From positions 1 to 64,000 of the forward strand of contig JAKPPT010000137.1 of NCBI GenBank assembly GCA_029547205.1: 64,000 nt of DNA, in the 5' to 3' direction. Below are positions 8,870-16,609 of this stretch, piece by piece (position 1 is the stretch's first letter; each line of letters opens with the position of its first letter). The notes under the pieces were generated by a model. The model made no database searches. It saw only the letters and a list, made by a program, of their open reading frames with translations, and had not been told where the DNA came from. A program made the position numbers and the translations under genes. The stretch comes from Spirochaetota bacterium. GTDB lineage: Bacteria > Spirochaetota > Spirochaetia > Treponematales > UBA12059.

Positions 8870-10747
8870 ATGAACCAGAATCTCAAAGTGCTTTTTATTG
8901 ATGCAGCATCAGGATTTTATAAAATGAAGCACTACAGTACACGCGATTATTTTGGTCCTGTTGATCTTGGGCTGCATTTAGCCGGGAAGTATTGGAGCCT
9001 CAATATTGGAACAGGAATGTTTGCTGGTTCAATTCTCCCTGGTTCTAACCGCTTAATTTTTAACGGGTTTTCACCTTGCTGGCGTGGTTTCTATGTTTCG
9101 AGCATGGGAGGAGCTGGCCTGATTTTTGATAATCTTGGAATAAACATGATTTCGATAATCAATAAATCTGCTACACCATCTATTCTCTATCTCAACCGAA
9201 ATCATGGTGAAGAAGTCGAAGTTGAACTTATACCGATAAATACGCATGAAATCTGGAAACAGGGAAGAAAAGGGGCATATGCAATGCTCGATTATGCTCT
9301 CGCTACATGCGGTTCACGGTATCAGGGAGAGTATAGAGCGCTGGCTGTAGGTCCGGCTGCACTTTCCTGTGATTTTGCCGGAGTGCTTTCTGCCCCGGTA
9401 AAGGATGGCAAAGCAACAGAAGTTGATACCTGGGCTGGTCGTGGTGGCTTTGGTTCTAAACTGCTTGCCGATCATGGTATAGCTGCAATTGTATATGGCG
9501 GCACCGTAATTGATGAAGATTTTAGAGATAGAACCGTAGCAGATGCTTGGTTCGAAGAGAAGTATAAGCAAAAGCTTGCGGTAAAGGACTTTGAAGCAAC
9601 TACTAAATATCGTTTTGATCCAAAGTTTGAAACAGGAGGCACATTCGGAGTTAATTTTGCAACGATTGGTGGCCGAATTATTGCTTTTAATTATCGCACG
9701 ATATTCTGGAGTGAAGAACAGAGGCTTGATCTTCACAATCGGTTTATTGTAAATCACTATCTCAAGCAATTTAATGAAGAAACAATCAAAACAAAGAGCC
9801 AGCACACATGCGGAGAGCCTTGTGCAGCTGTATGCAAAAAAACCAATGGTGAATATAAAAAAGATTATGAGCCGTATCAAACGATGGGTCCTCTCTGTGG
9901 TATTTTTGATCAGCGTGCGGCAGAAATGCTCAATAAAAAAGCTGACAGTGCAGGCTTCGATGCCATTTCAGTAGGCGGTGTGCTCGCCTGGCTTATGGAC
10001 TGTCTTGATACCGGAGCTCTCTCAACGGATGATCTTGGCGTGACAAGAAAGCCCCACTGGAATTATGAGACATTTGATGTAATCAAGGATTCTCTCCATA
10101 ATGCCGAACTTGGCTGTGAGCTTATCGATTCTATTCTTGAAAAGAGAGGTATTATCGATTTTTCAGAAGGAATAAGAAAATGGGGCAGAAAAGTAAGAAA
10201 AACTAAAAATGTTCGTATTCTCGATTCACTTGTATATACTGCACATGGCAGAAAAGGTTGGATGATACCTAACCAATACTGGACACCAGGTGCTCTCGCA
10301 CCAATGGCAATTATGGGAAAATACTACATGCACTATGGGTCTGAGTTTTATCCACCGCGAAAACTTGGACAGATTTGTGCTGAAAGACTTAAAAAAGAAT
10401 TGATTATGGATAATGCTGGGGTGTGCCGGTTCCACCGTGCATGGGCAGAAGAGATGATACCAGGAGCATTCGATGCTCTCTATCAATGTGGTAAAGATTA
10501 CATAGCAGCAATTTCAGTTGCTGCAAGCCGTATCAACTCGCGTAATGCAAGTGTGTACTGGGAAAGTGATCGAGACAGAGCATTTGTTCATAAATTCCTT
10601 GAGCGAATACTTACTGTAGAAAAAAAAGATGATCCTGAACTCACATATTGGGCTGATCGGTTTGCAAAAGAACCGGAAGAAACTGCTCTGGATTTTTGGT
10701 TTGAAATGCGCAAAGGTATTGATGAATCATTGCGCGACTTTATGTAG
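8870..10747 (+). CDS. Aldehyde ferredoxin oxidoreductase family protein (tungsto/molybdopterin enzyme)
   Basis: 625 residues, the usual AOR length. The N-terminal domain contains the pterin-binding 'GRGGFGSKLL' (about 190), the middle 'DSAGFDAISVGGVLAW', and cluster cysteines Cys314, Cys318, Cys322 and a distal Cys519. Known AORs have CX2CX3C plus a distal Cys, while this one has CX3CX3C. The family oxidises aldehydes, or related acyl or aromatic substrates, with ferredoxin as partner. The exact substrate is open. AAAGGAG lies eight bases before ATG 8870. No cofactor biosynthesis or ferredoxin gene is adjacent. A reading frame on the opposite strand (9314-9880) is a shadow. Confidence 0.9.
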   Translation: MNQNLKVLFIDAASGFYKMKHYSTRDYFGPVDLGLHLAGKYWSLNIGTGMFAGSILPGSNRLIFNGFSPCWRGFYVSSMGGAGLIFDNLGINMISIINKSATPSILYLNRNHGEEVEVELIPINTHEIWKQGRKGAYAMLDYALATCGSRYQGEYRALAVGPAALSCDFAGVLSAPVKDGKATEVDTWAGRGGFGSKLLADHGIAAIVYGGTVIDEDFRDRTVADAWFEEKYKQKLAVKDFEATTKYRFDPKFETGGTFGVNFATIGGRIIAFNYRTIFWSEEQRLDLHNRFIVNHYLKQFNEETIKTKSQHTCGEPCAAVCKKTNGEYKKDYEPYQTMGPLCGIFDQRAAEMLNKKADSAGFDAISVGGVLAWLMDCLDTGALSTDDLGVTRKPHWNYETFDVIKDSLHNAELGCELIDSILEKRGIIDFSEGIRKWGRKVRKTKNVRILDSLVYTAHGRKGWMIPNQYWTPGALAPMAIMGKYYMHYGSEFYPPRKLGQICAERLKKELIMDNAGVCRFHRAWAEEMIPGAFDALYQCGKDYIAAISVAASRINSRNASVYWESDRDRAFVHKFLERILTVEKKDDPELTYWADRFAKEPEETALDFWFEMRKGIDESLRDFM

Positions 10748-10788
10748 CAACGAGTATTAAATACAGGCGCACAACGAGAGAAACGATT

Positions 10789-11505
10789 ATGACTGGTTAT
10801 GAAGACATACCCAATCGGCTTGAAGTAATTCAATCACGTATTCATGCAGCTTGTATGAGAAGCGGCCGCACTTGTGATTCTATCACGCTGCTTGCGGTTA
10901 GTAAATTTCATCCTGCAGAAGCGGTAGCAAAAGCATATGAAGCAGGACTCCGCGTTTTTGGAGAAAACAGAGTGCAGGAAGCAGTTGAAAAATTTAATAG
11001 CCCGCTCATCAAACCACTGCGAAATACAATACAGGTGCATTTTCAAGGACATTTACAATCAAATAAAATCAATAAAGCACTAGAACTATTTGACTGTATA
11101 CAATCGCTGGATTCGCTAGAATTGATTGAACAGCTTATCAAACGGCTTTCTATTCGTCTTGCACCACTTGAGGTTCTTTTTGAGCTCCATACCGGTGAAG
11201 CATCTAAAGCTGGATTTCTTGAAGAATCAGCATTACTCAAAGCGCTCGAACGCGTGCTGGAAGTGCCACAAATAAAACCTCGCGGCTTAATGACTATGGC
11301 ACCATTCACGAGTGATACCGATGCAATTCGCGCTTCATTTAGAAAATGCAAAAAGCTATTTGAGCATATTCAAAAAACATATAAAATTCCAGATTTTACT
11401 GTACTTTCCATGGGTATGAGTAATGATTTTGAGATTGCTGTTGAAGAAGGATCAACCCTGCTCCGCATAGGAACAGCCATTTTTGGAGAACGTACCTATG
11501 AATAA
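10789..11505 (+). CDS. yggS: YggS/PLPBP-family pyridoxal phosphate homeostasis protein
   Basis: 238 residues, single-domain type III fold. PLP lysine in 'LLAVSKFHP', then 'RVFGENRVQEAVEKF', 'VHFQGHLQSNKIN' (family usually HxIGxLQxNK), 'PRGLMTMAPF' and C-terminal 'LSMGMSNDFEIAVEEGSTLLRIGTAIFG'. The family binds PLP and buffers vitamin B6 and amino acid pools without known catalysis. A weak GAGAG lies about eight bases before the ATG. It overlaps the next gene by eight bases. Confidence 0.93.
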   Translation: MTGYEDIPNRLEVIQSRIHAACMRSGRTCDSITLLAVSKFHPAEAVAKAYEAGLRVFGENRVQEAVEKFNSPLIKPLRNTIQVHFQGHLQSNKINKALELFDCIQSLDSLELIEQLIKRLSIRLAPLEVLFELHTGEASKAGFLEESALLKALERVLEVPQIKPRGLMTMAPFTSDTDAIRASFRKCKKLFEHIQKTYKIPDFTVLSMGMSNDFEIAVEEGSTLLRIGTAIFGERTYE

Positions 11506-11899
11506 AAAAATTTTATGCCTGATCGTTTTACTCTGTACAGTTACGCTCACAGCATTGTATGCTCAGGAAAAACCTGCTGAAAACGCTTTGCCGGAACCGT
11601 ATAAAGCATCTGAATTTCCTGAGTGGCTTAATCTTACAAGACGGTTCGAAATTATTGCTGTTGGTGTATTCCCCATCATGCTGTTTTATACGCGATTTTC
11701 CTTTGACATGTATCGATATATCAGCAATGGATTTGATTCAGTGTATGCGCCATGGCCTTTTAAGAATGAGTTCTCCTATAAACCAACAGATAGCGAACAG
11801 TACCAATCAGTCATGATTGCGGGTATTGCATCACTCATTTTTGCCGGTGTCGATACATTTCTCTACATAAAAAAACAGGAACGCAATAGCAAAGATTGA
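11498..11899 (+). CDS. Small envelope protein with signal peptide and membrane segments
   Basis: 133 residues. The N-terminal signal (MNKKILCLIVLLCTVTLTALYAQ) has a probable type I cleavage after 'LYA'. It is followed by 'FEIIAVGVFPIMLFYTRF' and 'MIAGIASLIFAGVDTFLYI', two hydrophobic segments that would place it in the inner membrane with a basic C-tail (KKQERNSKD). GGAG at 11485-11488 precedes ATG 11498; an in-frame TTG at 11483 is rejected. Translationally coupled to yggS. I do not recognise the family. Confidence 0.7.
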   Translation: MNKKILCLIVLLCTVTLTALYAQEKPAENALPEPYKASEFPEWLNLTRRFEIIAVGVFPIMLFYTRFSFDMYRYISNGFDSVYAPWPFKNEFSYKPTDSEQYQSVMIAGIASLIFAGVDTFLYIKKQERNSKD

Positions 11900-11910
11900 G
11901 TTTCTCAAGC

Positions 11911-11939
11911 TTGACATAGTGCACAGTCAATACTAGTAT
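11911..11939 (+). promoter_or_regulatory. Strong sigma-70 promoter with palindrome over the -10
   Basis: TTGACA (11911-11916), 17 bases, TAGTAT (11934-11939). A 12-base perfect palindrome AATACTAGTATT (11929-11940) covers the -10 and could be an operator. Only seven bases separate the -10 from GTG 11947, so the transcript should start at or next to that codon. Confidence 0.75.
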
Positions 11940-11946
11940 TAAGATT

Positions 11947-12336
11947 GTGAAAAGCAAAAAAATGAATATTTTAGTGTTATATGAAGATGAAGTGCAAGAA
12001 TTGGCCACTTTTGCTCAAAAGATCAAAGCTAGTGCTGGTTCAGAATACACAGTAAAAATTCGGCCTGTCAGCGAAATGGCAATCTCTGAACTGCTTGCGG
12101 CTCAGGTACTGCTACTTGGTGTGCAGGATATAAAAAGTCCTTACTGGCAGGAATTCAAACGGCTCATGAACGGTATCAATCTTGCAGGACGCAGTGCTGG
12201 TTATTTTCTTTTAAAAAATGCGCATGAACTTGTTCAAGTTCTTGCTCCTACAGATATTACACTTAAGCAGGAAAATTTTACCGATCCTGCATCGGTAGCA
12301 GTATGGTTAAAAACCGTTAAGCCATTTACTGCATAA
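11947..12336 (+). CDS. Small flavodoxin-like/alpha-beta protein of unknown function
   Basis: 129 residues. The pattern 'MNILVLYEDEVQELATFAQKI', 'LLAAQVLLLGVQDI' and 'LAGRSAGYFLL' suggests an alternating alpha/beta, flavodoxin-like fold, but no FMN phosphate loop is clear. Start choice: GTG 11947 lies seven bases after a strong promoter's -10 and would be a leaderless start. ATG 11962 is the alternative, and neither has a Shine-Dalgarno sequence. It lies 21 bases before apt and is probably co-transcribed with it. Function is not known to me. Confidence 0.65.
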   Translation: MKSKKMNILVLYEDEVQELATFAQKIKASAGSEYTVKIRPVSEMAISELLAAQVLLLGVQDIKSPYWQEFKRLMNGINLAGRSAGYFLLKNAHELVQVLAPTDITLKQENFTDPASVAVWLKTVKPFTA

Positions 12337-12357
12337 TTCTATTCATATGAGGGCTTC

Positions 12358-12888
12358 ATGAAACAGTTTGATCTTGATTCAGCAATTCGCAAAGTTCCGG
12401 ATTTTCCAAAGCCAGGTATTTTATTTTATGACATTACCAGCGTACTCGCAAATCCTCAAGCATTTGCATACTGTGTGGAGGCTATGGAAGATCGCTATGC
12501 AAATCAAACAATCGATGCAGTTGCTGCAATAGAATCGAGAGGATTCCTCTTTGCAGCACCATTTGCATATAAGCGAAATATTCCCATTTTACTGGTAAGA
12601 AAAAAAGGCAAGCTACCGGGGAAAACTATAGCAAAGAAATATGCGCTCGAGTATGGTGAAGCGGAAATAGAAATACACATTGATGATATTCCTCAGGGTG
12701 GCAGGGTGCTTATTGTTGATGATCTTGTTGCAACAGGTGGAACATTACGAGCCACAGCAGATCTCCTGAGAGAGGGTAAGGCTGAACCAATAGGTGTATT
12801 TTGTGTTATTGGTCTTCCTTTCCTGCACTATGATAAGCTGCTCCATGATATTCCAGTGCACACACTTATCAATTATTCTTGTGAATAA
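12358..12888 (+). CDS. apt: Adenine phosphoribosyltransferase
   Basis: Converts adenine and PRPP to AMP in purine salvage. 176 residues. N-terminal 'VPDFPKPGILFYDIT' is the typical Apt opening, followed by 'AIESRGFLFAAPFA', the flexible 'RKKGKLPG' loop and the PRPP-binding 'VLIVDDLVATGGTLRA'. GAGGG lies about five bases before the ATG. It follows the flavodoxin-like gene and has its own downstream promoter region before gpmI. Confidence 0.96.
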   Translation: MKQFDLDSAIRKVPDFPKPGILFYDITSVLANPQAFAYCVEAMEDRYANQTIDAVAAIESRGFLFAAPFAYKRNIPILLVRKKGKLPGKTIAKKYALEYGEAEIEIHIDDIPQGGRVLIVDDLVATGGTLRATADLLREGKAEPIGVFCVIGLPFLHYDKLLHDIPVHTLINYSCE

Positions 12889-12931
12889 CACAGTAGCAGA
12901 AAAATTATTTCTCGACACAAACACCACATTG

Positions 12932-12960
12932 TTGATGCATGCAATATCAAGCAGTATAAG
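12932..12960 (+). promoter_or_regulatory. Predicted promoter of gpmI
   Basis: TTGATG (12932-12937), 17 bases, TATAAG (12955-12960). The predicted leader is about 37 bases and includes the GGAGG before ATG 13004. Confidence 0.55.
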
Positions 12961-13003
12961 CATCAGCAGTATATAGTTTTTACTTTTATGAGCTGGAGGA
13001 ACT

Positions 13004-14653
13004 ATGAATTCATTAGCAGTAAATCCTAAATGGAAAGGACGACGATGGCCGTTGCTCCTGGTAATTATGGATGGCGTTGGATATGGAAAATACAAAGAAG
13101 GTGATGCAGTCCGCGATGCAAAAATGGATACGCTTAACAGGTTAACAGCAGCATGTCCGCATACGAGCCTTAAGGCACATGGAACAGCAGTAGGACTACC
13201 GAGCGACGAAGACATGGGTAATAGTGAAGTCGGACACAATGCAATTGGTTGTGGAAGAGTATTTGCACAGGGTGCAAAACTGGTAAGCCAGTCTATCGCT
13301 TCAGGAGCAATGTTTCAGGGAAAAGTTTGGAAAACGATTGTAGATCGCATTGCAGGTAAAGCAACATTGCACTGCATTGGTTTGTTTTCCGATGGCAATG
13401 TGCACTCAAATATTGAACACCTTAAGGCTATCCTGGAGCAAGCTGCAAAAGAAGGCATACAGCGAGCACGCATACATATTCTGCTGGATGGAAGAGATGT
13501 TGGGGAGCAGAGTGCTCTCGAGTATGTGAGACCGTTCGAAGCATTTTTAGCATCTATTAATAGTAAAGGCTTTGATTACCGTATTGCGAGCGGTGGCGGC
13601 AGACAGTACATCACTATGGATAGGTACAATGCAAATTGGGGTATGGTAGAGCGAGGCTGGAATACTCATGTGCATGGAATAGGTAGACAGTTTGCAAGTG
13701 CAGAGGAAGCAATACTTACCTATCGCAAAGAAAAACCTGGCATTATCGATCAGGATGTTCCCGAGTTTGTTATTGCTGAACAGGGAAAACCTATTGGAAA
13801 AATTGAAGATGGCGATGCGGTTATCTATTTCAATTTCCGTGGTGATCGCGCTCTCGAAATAACTGCTGCTTTCGAGCAGGATAATTTTGATAAATTTGAT
13901 CGAGGCAAGCGACCTAACGTTTTCTATGCGGGTATGATGGAATACGATGGTGATCTCCATGTGCCTGCCAATTATCTTGTCAACCCGCCAAGCATTGACC
14001 GCACAGTCGGTGAATATTTAGTTGCTAATAAAGTGAAAATGCTTGCAATCTCTGAAACACAGAAGTTTGGACATGTGACGTATTTTTACAATGGCAATCG
14101 TACTGGCAAGTTTGATGAAAAATTAGAAGATTACATTGAAATCCCAAGTGATCGTGTTCCATTTGAACAGAGACCATGGATGAAGACTGCAGAAATTACT
14201 GATAGAGTACTCGAAGCGATTGAATCAGGGACATATCAATTTATCAGACTGAATTATCCGAATGGAGACATGGTTGGTCATACAGGCAATTATCAAGCAG
14301 TTGTCTGCGGACTTGAGGGCATGGATATACAGCTTGAGCGATTACGCTCAGCAATAGAAAAAGCAGGCGGCATCATGATTCTCACAGCAGATCATGGCAA
14401 CGCTGATGATATGTTTGAGCATAACAAAAAAACAGGAGAGGTTGAGTACAAAGCCGAAGGAGTCCCTAAGGCAAAAACCAGCCATTCGCTCAATCCAGTT
14501 CCCTGCATTATTTATGACCCAGAGTATAAAGGTGAATATAAGGTAACATTAAAGACAGGGCTCGGTATTAGTTCTCTTGCAGCGACATGTATAGAGTTTT
14601 TAGGGTATATTCCGCCTGAAGATTATGATCCTTCAGTATTAGAGTGGAATTAA
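13004..14653 (+). CDS. gpmI: 2,3-bisphosphoglycerate-independent phosphoglycerate mutase
   Basis: Interconverts 3- and 2-phosphoglycerate in glycolysis using two manganese ions. 549 residues, slightly longer than the usual 510-515. The N-terminal 'LLVIMDGVGYGK' metal site, the phosphoserine motif 'DMGNSEVGHNAIG' (Ser74), 'HCIGLFSDGNVHSN', 'HILLDGRDVG', 'NFRGDRALEI' and the C-terminal metal-binding 'LTADHGNADDM' are all present. GGAGG precedes the ATG. A 164-codon frame on the other strand (12745-13239) is a shadow. Confidence 0.97.
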   Translation: MNSLAVNPKWKGRRWPLLLVIMDGVGYGKYKEGDAVRDAKMDTLNRLTAACPHTSLKAHGTAVGLPSDEDMGNSEVGHNAIGCGRVFAQGAKLVSQSIASGAMFQGKVWKTIVDRIAGKATLHCIGLFSDGNVHSNIEHLKAILEQAAKEGIQRARIHILLDGRDVGEQSALEYVRPFEAFLASINSKGFDYRIASGGGRQYITMDRYNANWGMVERGWNTHVHGIGRQFASAEEAILTYRKEKPGIIDQDVPEFVIAEQGKPIGKIEDGDAVIYFNFRGDRALEITAAFEQDNFDKFDRGKRPNVFYAGMMEYDGDLHVPANYLVNPPSIDRTVGEYLVANKVKMLAISETQKFGHVTYFYNGNRTGKFDEKLEDYIEIPSDRVPFEQRPWMKTAEITDRVLEAIESGTYQFIRLNYPNGDMVGHTGNYQAVVCGLEGMDIQLERLRSAIEKAGGIMILTADHGNADDMFEHNKKTGEVEYKAEGVPKAKTSHSLNPVPCIIYDPEYKGEYKVTLKTGLGISSLAATCIEFLGYIPPEDYDPSVLEWN

Positions 14654-14661
14654 ATAAAACT

Positions 14662-15207
14662 ATGATAGAAGTAGAATTAAAGGCTCATGTTCATAACATG
14701 AGCCTTGTTCGTGCAAATGTTGCAGCTTTTGCAGAATATGTGCGGGATTTTGACAAATTTGACTCATACTGGCATGGACCCGATTGGCGTTTTGCACGCG
14801 GAACGAAAGGTTTTCGTGTTCGCAAAGATAGTGATACGGTAATAGTTACCTATAAGACTAAACGAAATGAAAGTGGTATAGAAATAAACAAAGAAACCGA
14901 ATTTACCGTTTCCGATATCGATGCCTTTTTATCATTTATTTCACGCATAGGATGTGAACCATTTTATCAAAAAAGAAAAACTGGCTCTGCGTATATGTGT
15001 GATGGATATCTCATTGAGCTTGTTACGGTTGAGGGGCTCGGTGACTTTATCGAAATCGAAAAGCTTATCGAAGAGGAAGATCCCGATACAATCTCATTAG
15101 TGCTCGGAACACTCAAAACCATACTATCGAGAGCTGGTGTTGACGCTCGAGATATTGAAGCGCGTTCTTATTCCGAACTTATTTTGCAAAAAGACCAAAA
15201 AAGATAG
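14662..15207 (+). CDS. CYTH-domain protein (class IV adenylate cyclase/thiamine triphosphatase-like)
   Basis: About 181 residues. The N-terminal 'MIEVELKAHV' carries the ExExK signature of CYTH phosphatases and cyclases. Basic and acidic residues that line the tunnel are seen in 'KGFRVRKDSD', 'VTYKTKRNE', 'KETEFTV', 'YQKRKTGSAYM' and 'FIEIEKLIEE'. Members bind triphosphates: CyaB makes cAMP and ThTPases split thiamine triphosphate, and sequence alone does not choose between them. A GTG at 14644, overlapping the gpmI end, is an alternative start. ATG 14662 is preferred because ExExK normally lies at the very N-terminus. Confidence 0.85.
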   Translation: MIEVELKAHVHNMSLVRANVAAFAEYVRDFDKFDSYWHGPDWRFARGTKGFRVRKDSDTVIVTYKTKRNESGIEINKETEFTVSDIDAFLSFISRIGCEPFYQKRKTGSAYMCDGYLIELVTVEGLGDFIEIEKLIEEEDPDTISLVLGTLKTILSRAGVDARDIEARSYSELILQKDQKR

Positions 15208-15264
15208 TGTTACAAAGCTGTGTATCGTAATAATCATTTATTAGTGTCATGAAGCTTGTATAAT

Positions 15265-15301
15265 AAAAAAGCTGTCTGCGTTTTAAACAGACAGCTTTTT
15301 T
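15265..15301. terminator. Bidirectional terminator between the CYTH gene and tRNA-Val
   Basis: A-run, GCTGTCTG (15271-15278), loop, CAGACAGC (15288-15295), T-run. The stem is perfect, and the flanking A and T tracts let it end transcription from both sides. Confidence 0.9.
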
Positions 15302-15304
15302 AAG

Positions 15305-15379
15305 TGGGCGCTGAGGGATTTGAACCCCCGACATTCTGGGTGTAAACCAGACGCTCTGGACCAGCTGAGCTAAGCGCCC
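15305..15379 (-). tRNA. tRNA-Val (anticodon TAC)
   Basis: Read on the minus strand, the 75 bases fold as a normal cloverleaf. The acceptor GGGCGCT pairs with AGCGCCC, the D arm carries AGCTGGTC, and the anticodon stem TCTGG/CCAGA holds loop TTTACAC (anticodon TAC, codons GUA/GUN). The T arm is GGGGG TTCAAAT CCCTC and the discriminator base is A. The CCA end is not encoded. Transcription ends at the hairpin just downstream. Confidence 0.97.
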
Positions 15380-15396
15380 TGACGCAGATGACGTTA

Positions 15397-15420
15397 CCAT
15401 ATTTTATTATTCTTGGTCAA
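15397..15420 (-). promoter_or_regulatory. Possible promoter of tRNA-Val
   Basis: TTGACC on the minus strand (15420 to 15415) is a good -35. The matching -10, about 18 bases on (TAACGT), is poor. The position upstream of the tRNA supports the call. Confidence 0.35.
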
Positions 15421-15481
15421 GAGCTCTTAACCACTTGATTTCGTTTATATACCTATTTTGCTATGTAATATTATAATTGTA

Positions 15482-15490
15482 TGGTATACT
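15482..15490 (+). promoter_or_regulatory. Extended -10 promoter of the PfkB-family kinase gene
   Basis: TGGTATACT (15482-15490) is a full extended -10, and no good -35 is seen. Only six bases (15491-15496) separate it from ATG 15497, so the predicted transcript starts at the start codon. Confidence 0.6.
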
Positions 15491-15496
15491 TTTGAT

Positions 15497-16450
15497 ATGA
15501 AACCACGATTGGTTGCAATTGGTAATGCGCTCCTGGATTATTTTTACTTTGTATCAGCTCCATTTACGTATAGCCCACCCTCAATGGAACATGAGATTCT
15601 TGATGTTTTTTTGAAAAATTTTTCAGAAGAAGGAGTGGTAGTAGCGGGTGGCTGCGCGACAAACTGTGCAAGAATATTCTGGGCATTAGGCGGTGAAGCC
15701 TTACTCGTGGGCTGTGTAGGCACTGATGCAGAGTCAGAATTGTATAAAAAAGATCTGGCAACAGCTGGTGTACCTCATATTTTATACACTCGAGCTGGAA
15801 GAACTGGAAAGTTTATTGTTGTTATAAGCGAAACAGAACGGTCGGTGTTTGTGAACTCTGGCGTAGCCTCACAGTTTAAGATACCATATGAAAAACTGGT
15901 TTCTATTACCACACAAGCTGATATTGTTCATGTCGATGGATTTATTGGAACTGATAGCGAAAATTTAGAAGAAATAATAACTAATCTTGGCAAAATCGGA
16001 AAACCTTTTTCATTTGATGCAGGGGGCAGAAAAATCTGTATGAAAAATAAAGAGCTATTTAAGAAGATTATCAATAAAGCACGCTATATTTTTGTGAACC
16101 GTGACGAATATGAAGCACTATTTGATGCGCCAGTTGAAAAAAGTCTCGAAGCAGTATCACAATCAATACCCGGGTTACTCATCGTAAAGCGAGATGCACA
16201 GGGAGCTGTGTGTTTTACACAAGGTAATTTTATTGAGAGTCCTGTTCGTTCGATTAAGCCGCTTGATGAAACTGGAGCGGGGGATAGTTTTGCTGCCGGA
16301 TTTTTATTCGGTATGCTTTCGGGACTTTCTTTGCCAGTAAGCATGCGGTTTGGTAATGCGGTTGCTAGCCATGTTATTAGTATTCCTGGTATTAAAATAA
16401 ATAATACCTATATGCAAAAAATTGCCAGACTGTTTATTACACCTGTATAA
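15497..16450 (+). CDS. PfkB-family carbohydrate/nucleoside kinase
   Basis: 317 residues. The ribokinase fold is shown by the N-terminal 'RLVAIGNALLDYFYFV', the 'VVAGGCATNCARIFWALGGEALLVGCVGTD' signature region and the C-terminal catalytic 'ETGAGDSFAAGFLFG' (base Asp, anion hole). Substrate (sugar or nucleoside such as adenosine or ribose) cannot be decided. ATG 15497 gives the family-typical start. The earlier ATG at 15458 would add 13 residues with no supporting site and would lie upstream of the predicted -10. No Shine-Dalgarno sequence is present, which fits a leaderless message. Confidence 0.9.
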   Translation: MKPRLVAIGNALLDYFYFVSAPFTYSPPSMEHEILDVFLKNFSEEGVVVAGGCATNCARIFWALGGEALLVGCVGTDAESELYKKDLATAGVPHILYTRAGRTGKFIVVISETERSVFVNSGVASQFKIPYEKLVSITTQADIVHVDGFIGTDSENLEEIITNLGKIGKPFSFDAGGRKICMKNKELFKKIINKARYIFVNRDEYEALFDAPVEKSLEAVSQSIPGLLIVKRDAQGAVCFTQGNFIESPVRSIKPLDETGAGDSFAAGFLFGMLSGLSLPVSMRFGNAVASHVISIPGIKINNTYMQKIARLFITPV

Positions 16451-16557
16451 GACAAATTACTTGCCTCATTCCACTGTTTTTTATTATCTTGAGAGTATAA
16501 TTTACTGTTTTAAGTAGATTTTTTATATTATTACATCATTTTAGCTATTTTATATAC

Positions 16558-16586
16558 GAAAACCTATAAGGTTTTCAATGTATACT
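16558..16586 (+). promoter_or_regulatory. lon promoter region with perfect inverted repeat
   Basis: GAAAACC (16558-16564), five bases, GGTTTTC (16570-16576) is a perfect inverted repeat. It lies four bases before TATACT (16581-16586), a good -10, so it occupies the spacer and -35 region. Flanking ATAC (16554-16557) and GTAT (16580-16583) are also complementary. It is a good candidate operator for a repressor or activator of lon. A small RNA hairpin is excluded if the transcript starts near 16593. Confidence 0.6.
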
Positions 16587-16609
16587 AATAACAATTTATG
16601 GAGTACGCT

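Noticed and set aside
9314-9880. 188-codon frame on the minus strand within the AOR gene
   Set aside because: Cys- and Ile-rich product with no known motif, lying fully inside a strongly recognised gene; a shadow frame.
12745-13239. 164-codon minus-strand frame across the apt end and gpmI start
   Set aside because: It overlaps two clear genes and the gpmI promoter and has no recognisable product.
15471-15477. TATAAT near the PfkB-type gene as the main -10
   Set aside because: It has no -35 at a suitable distance; TGGTATACT at 15482-15490 is a better extended -10.
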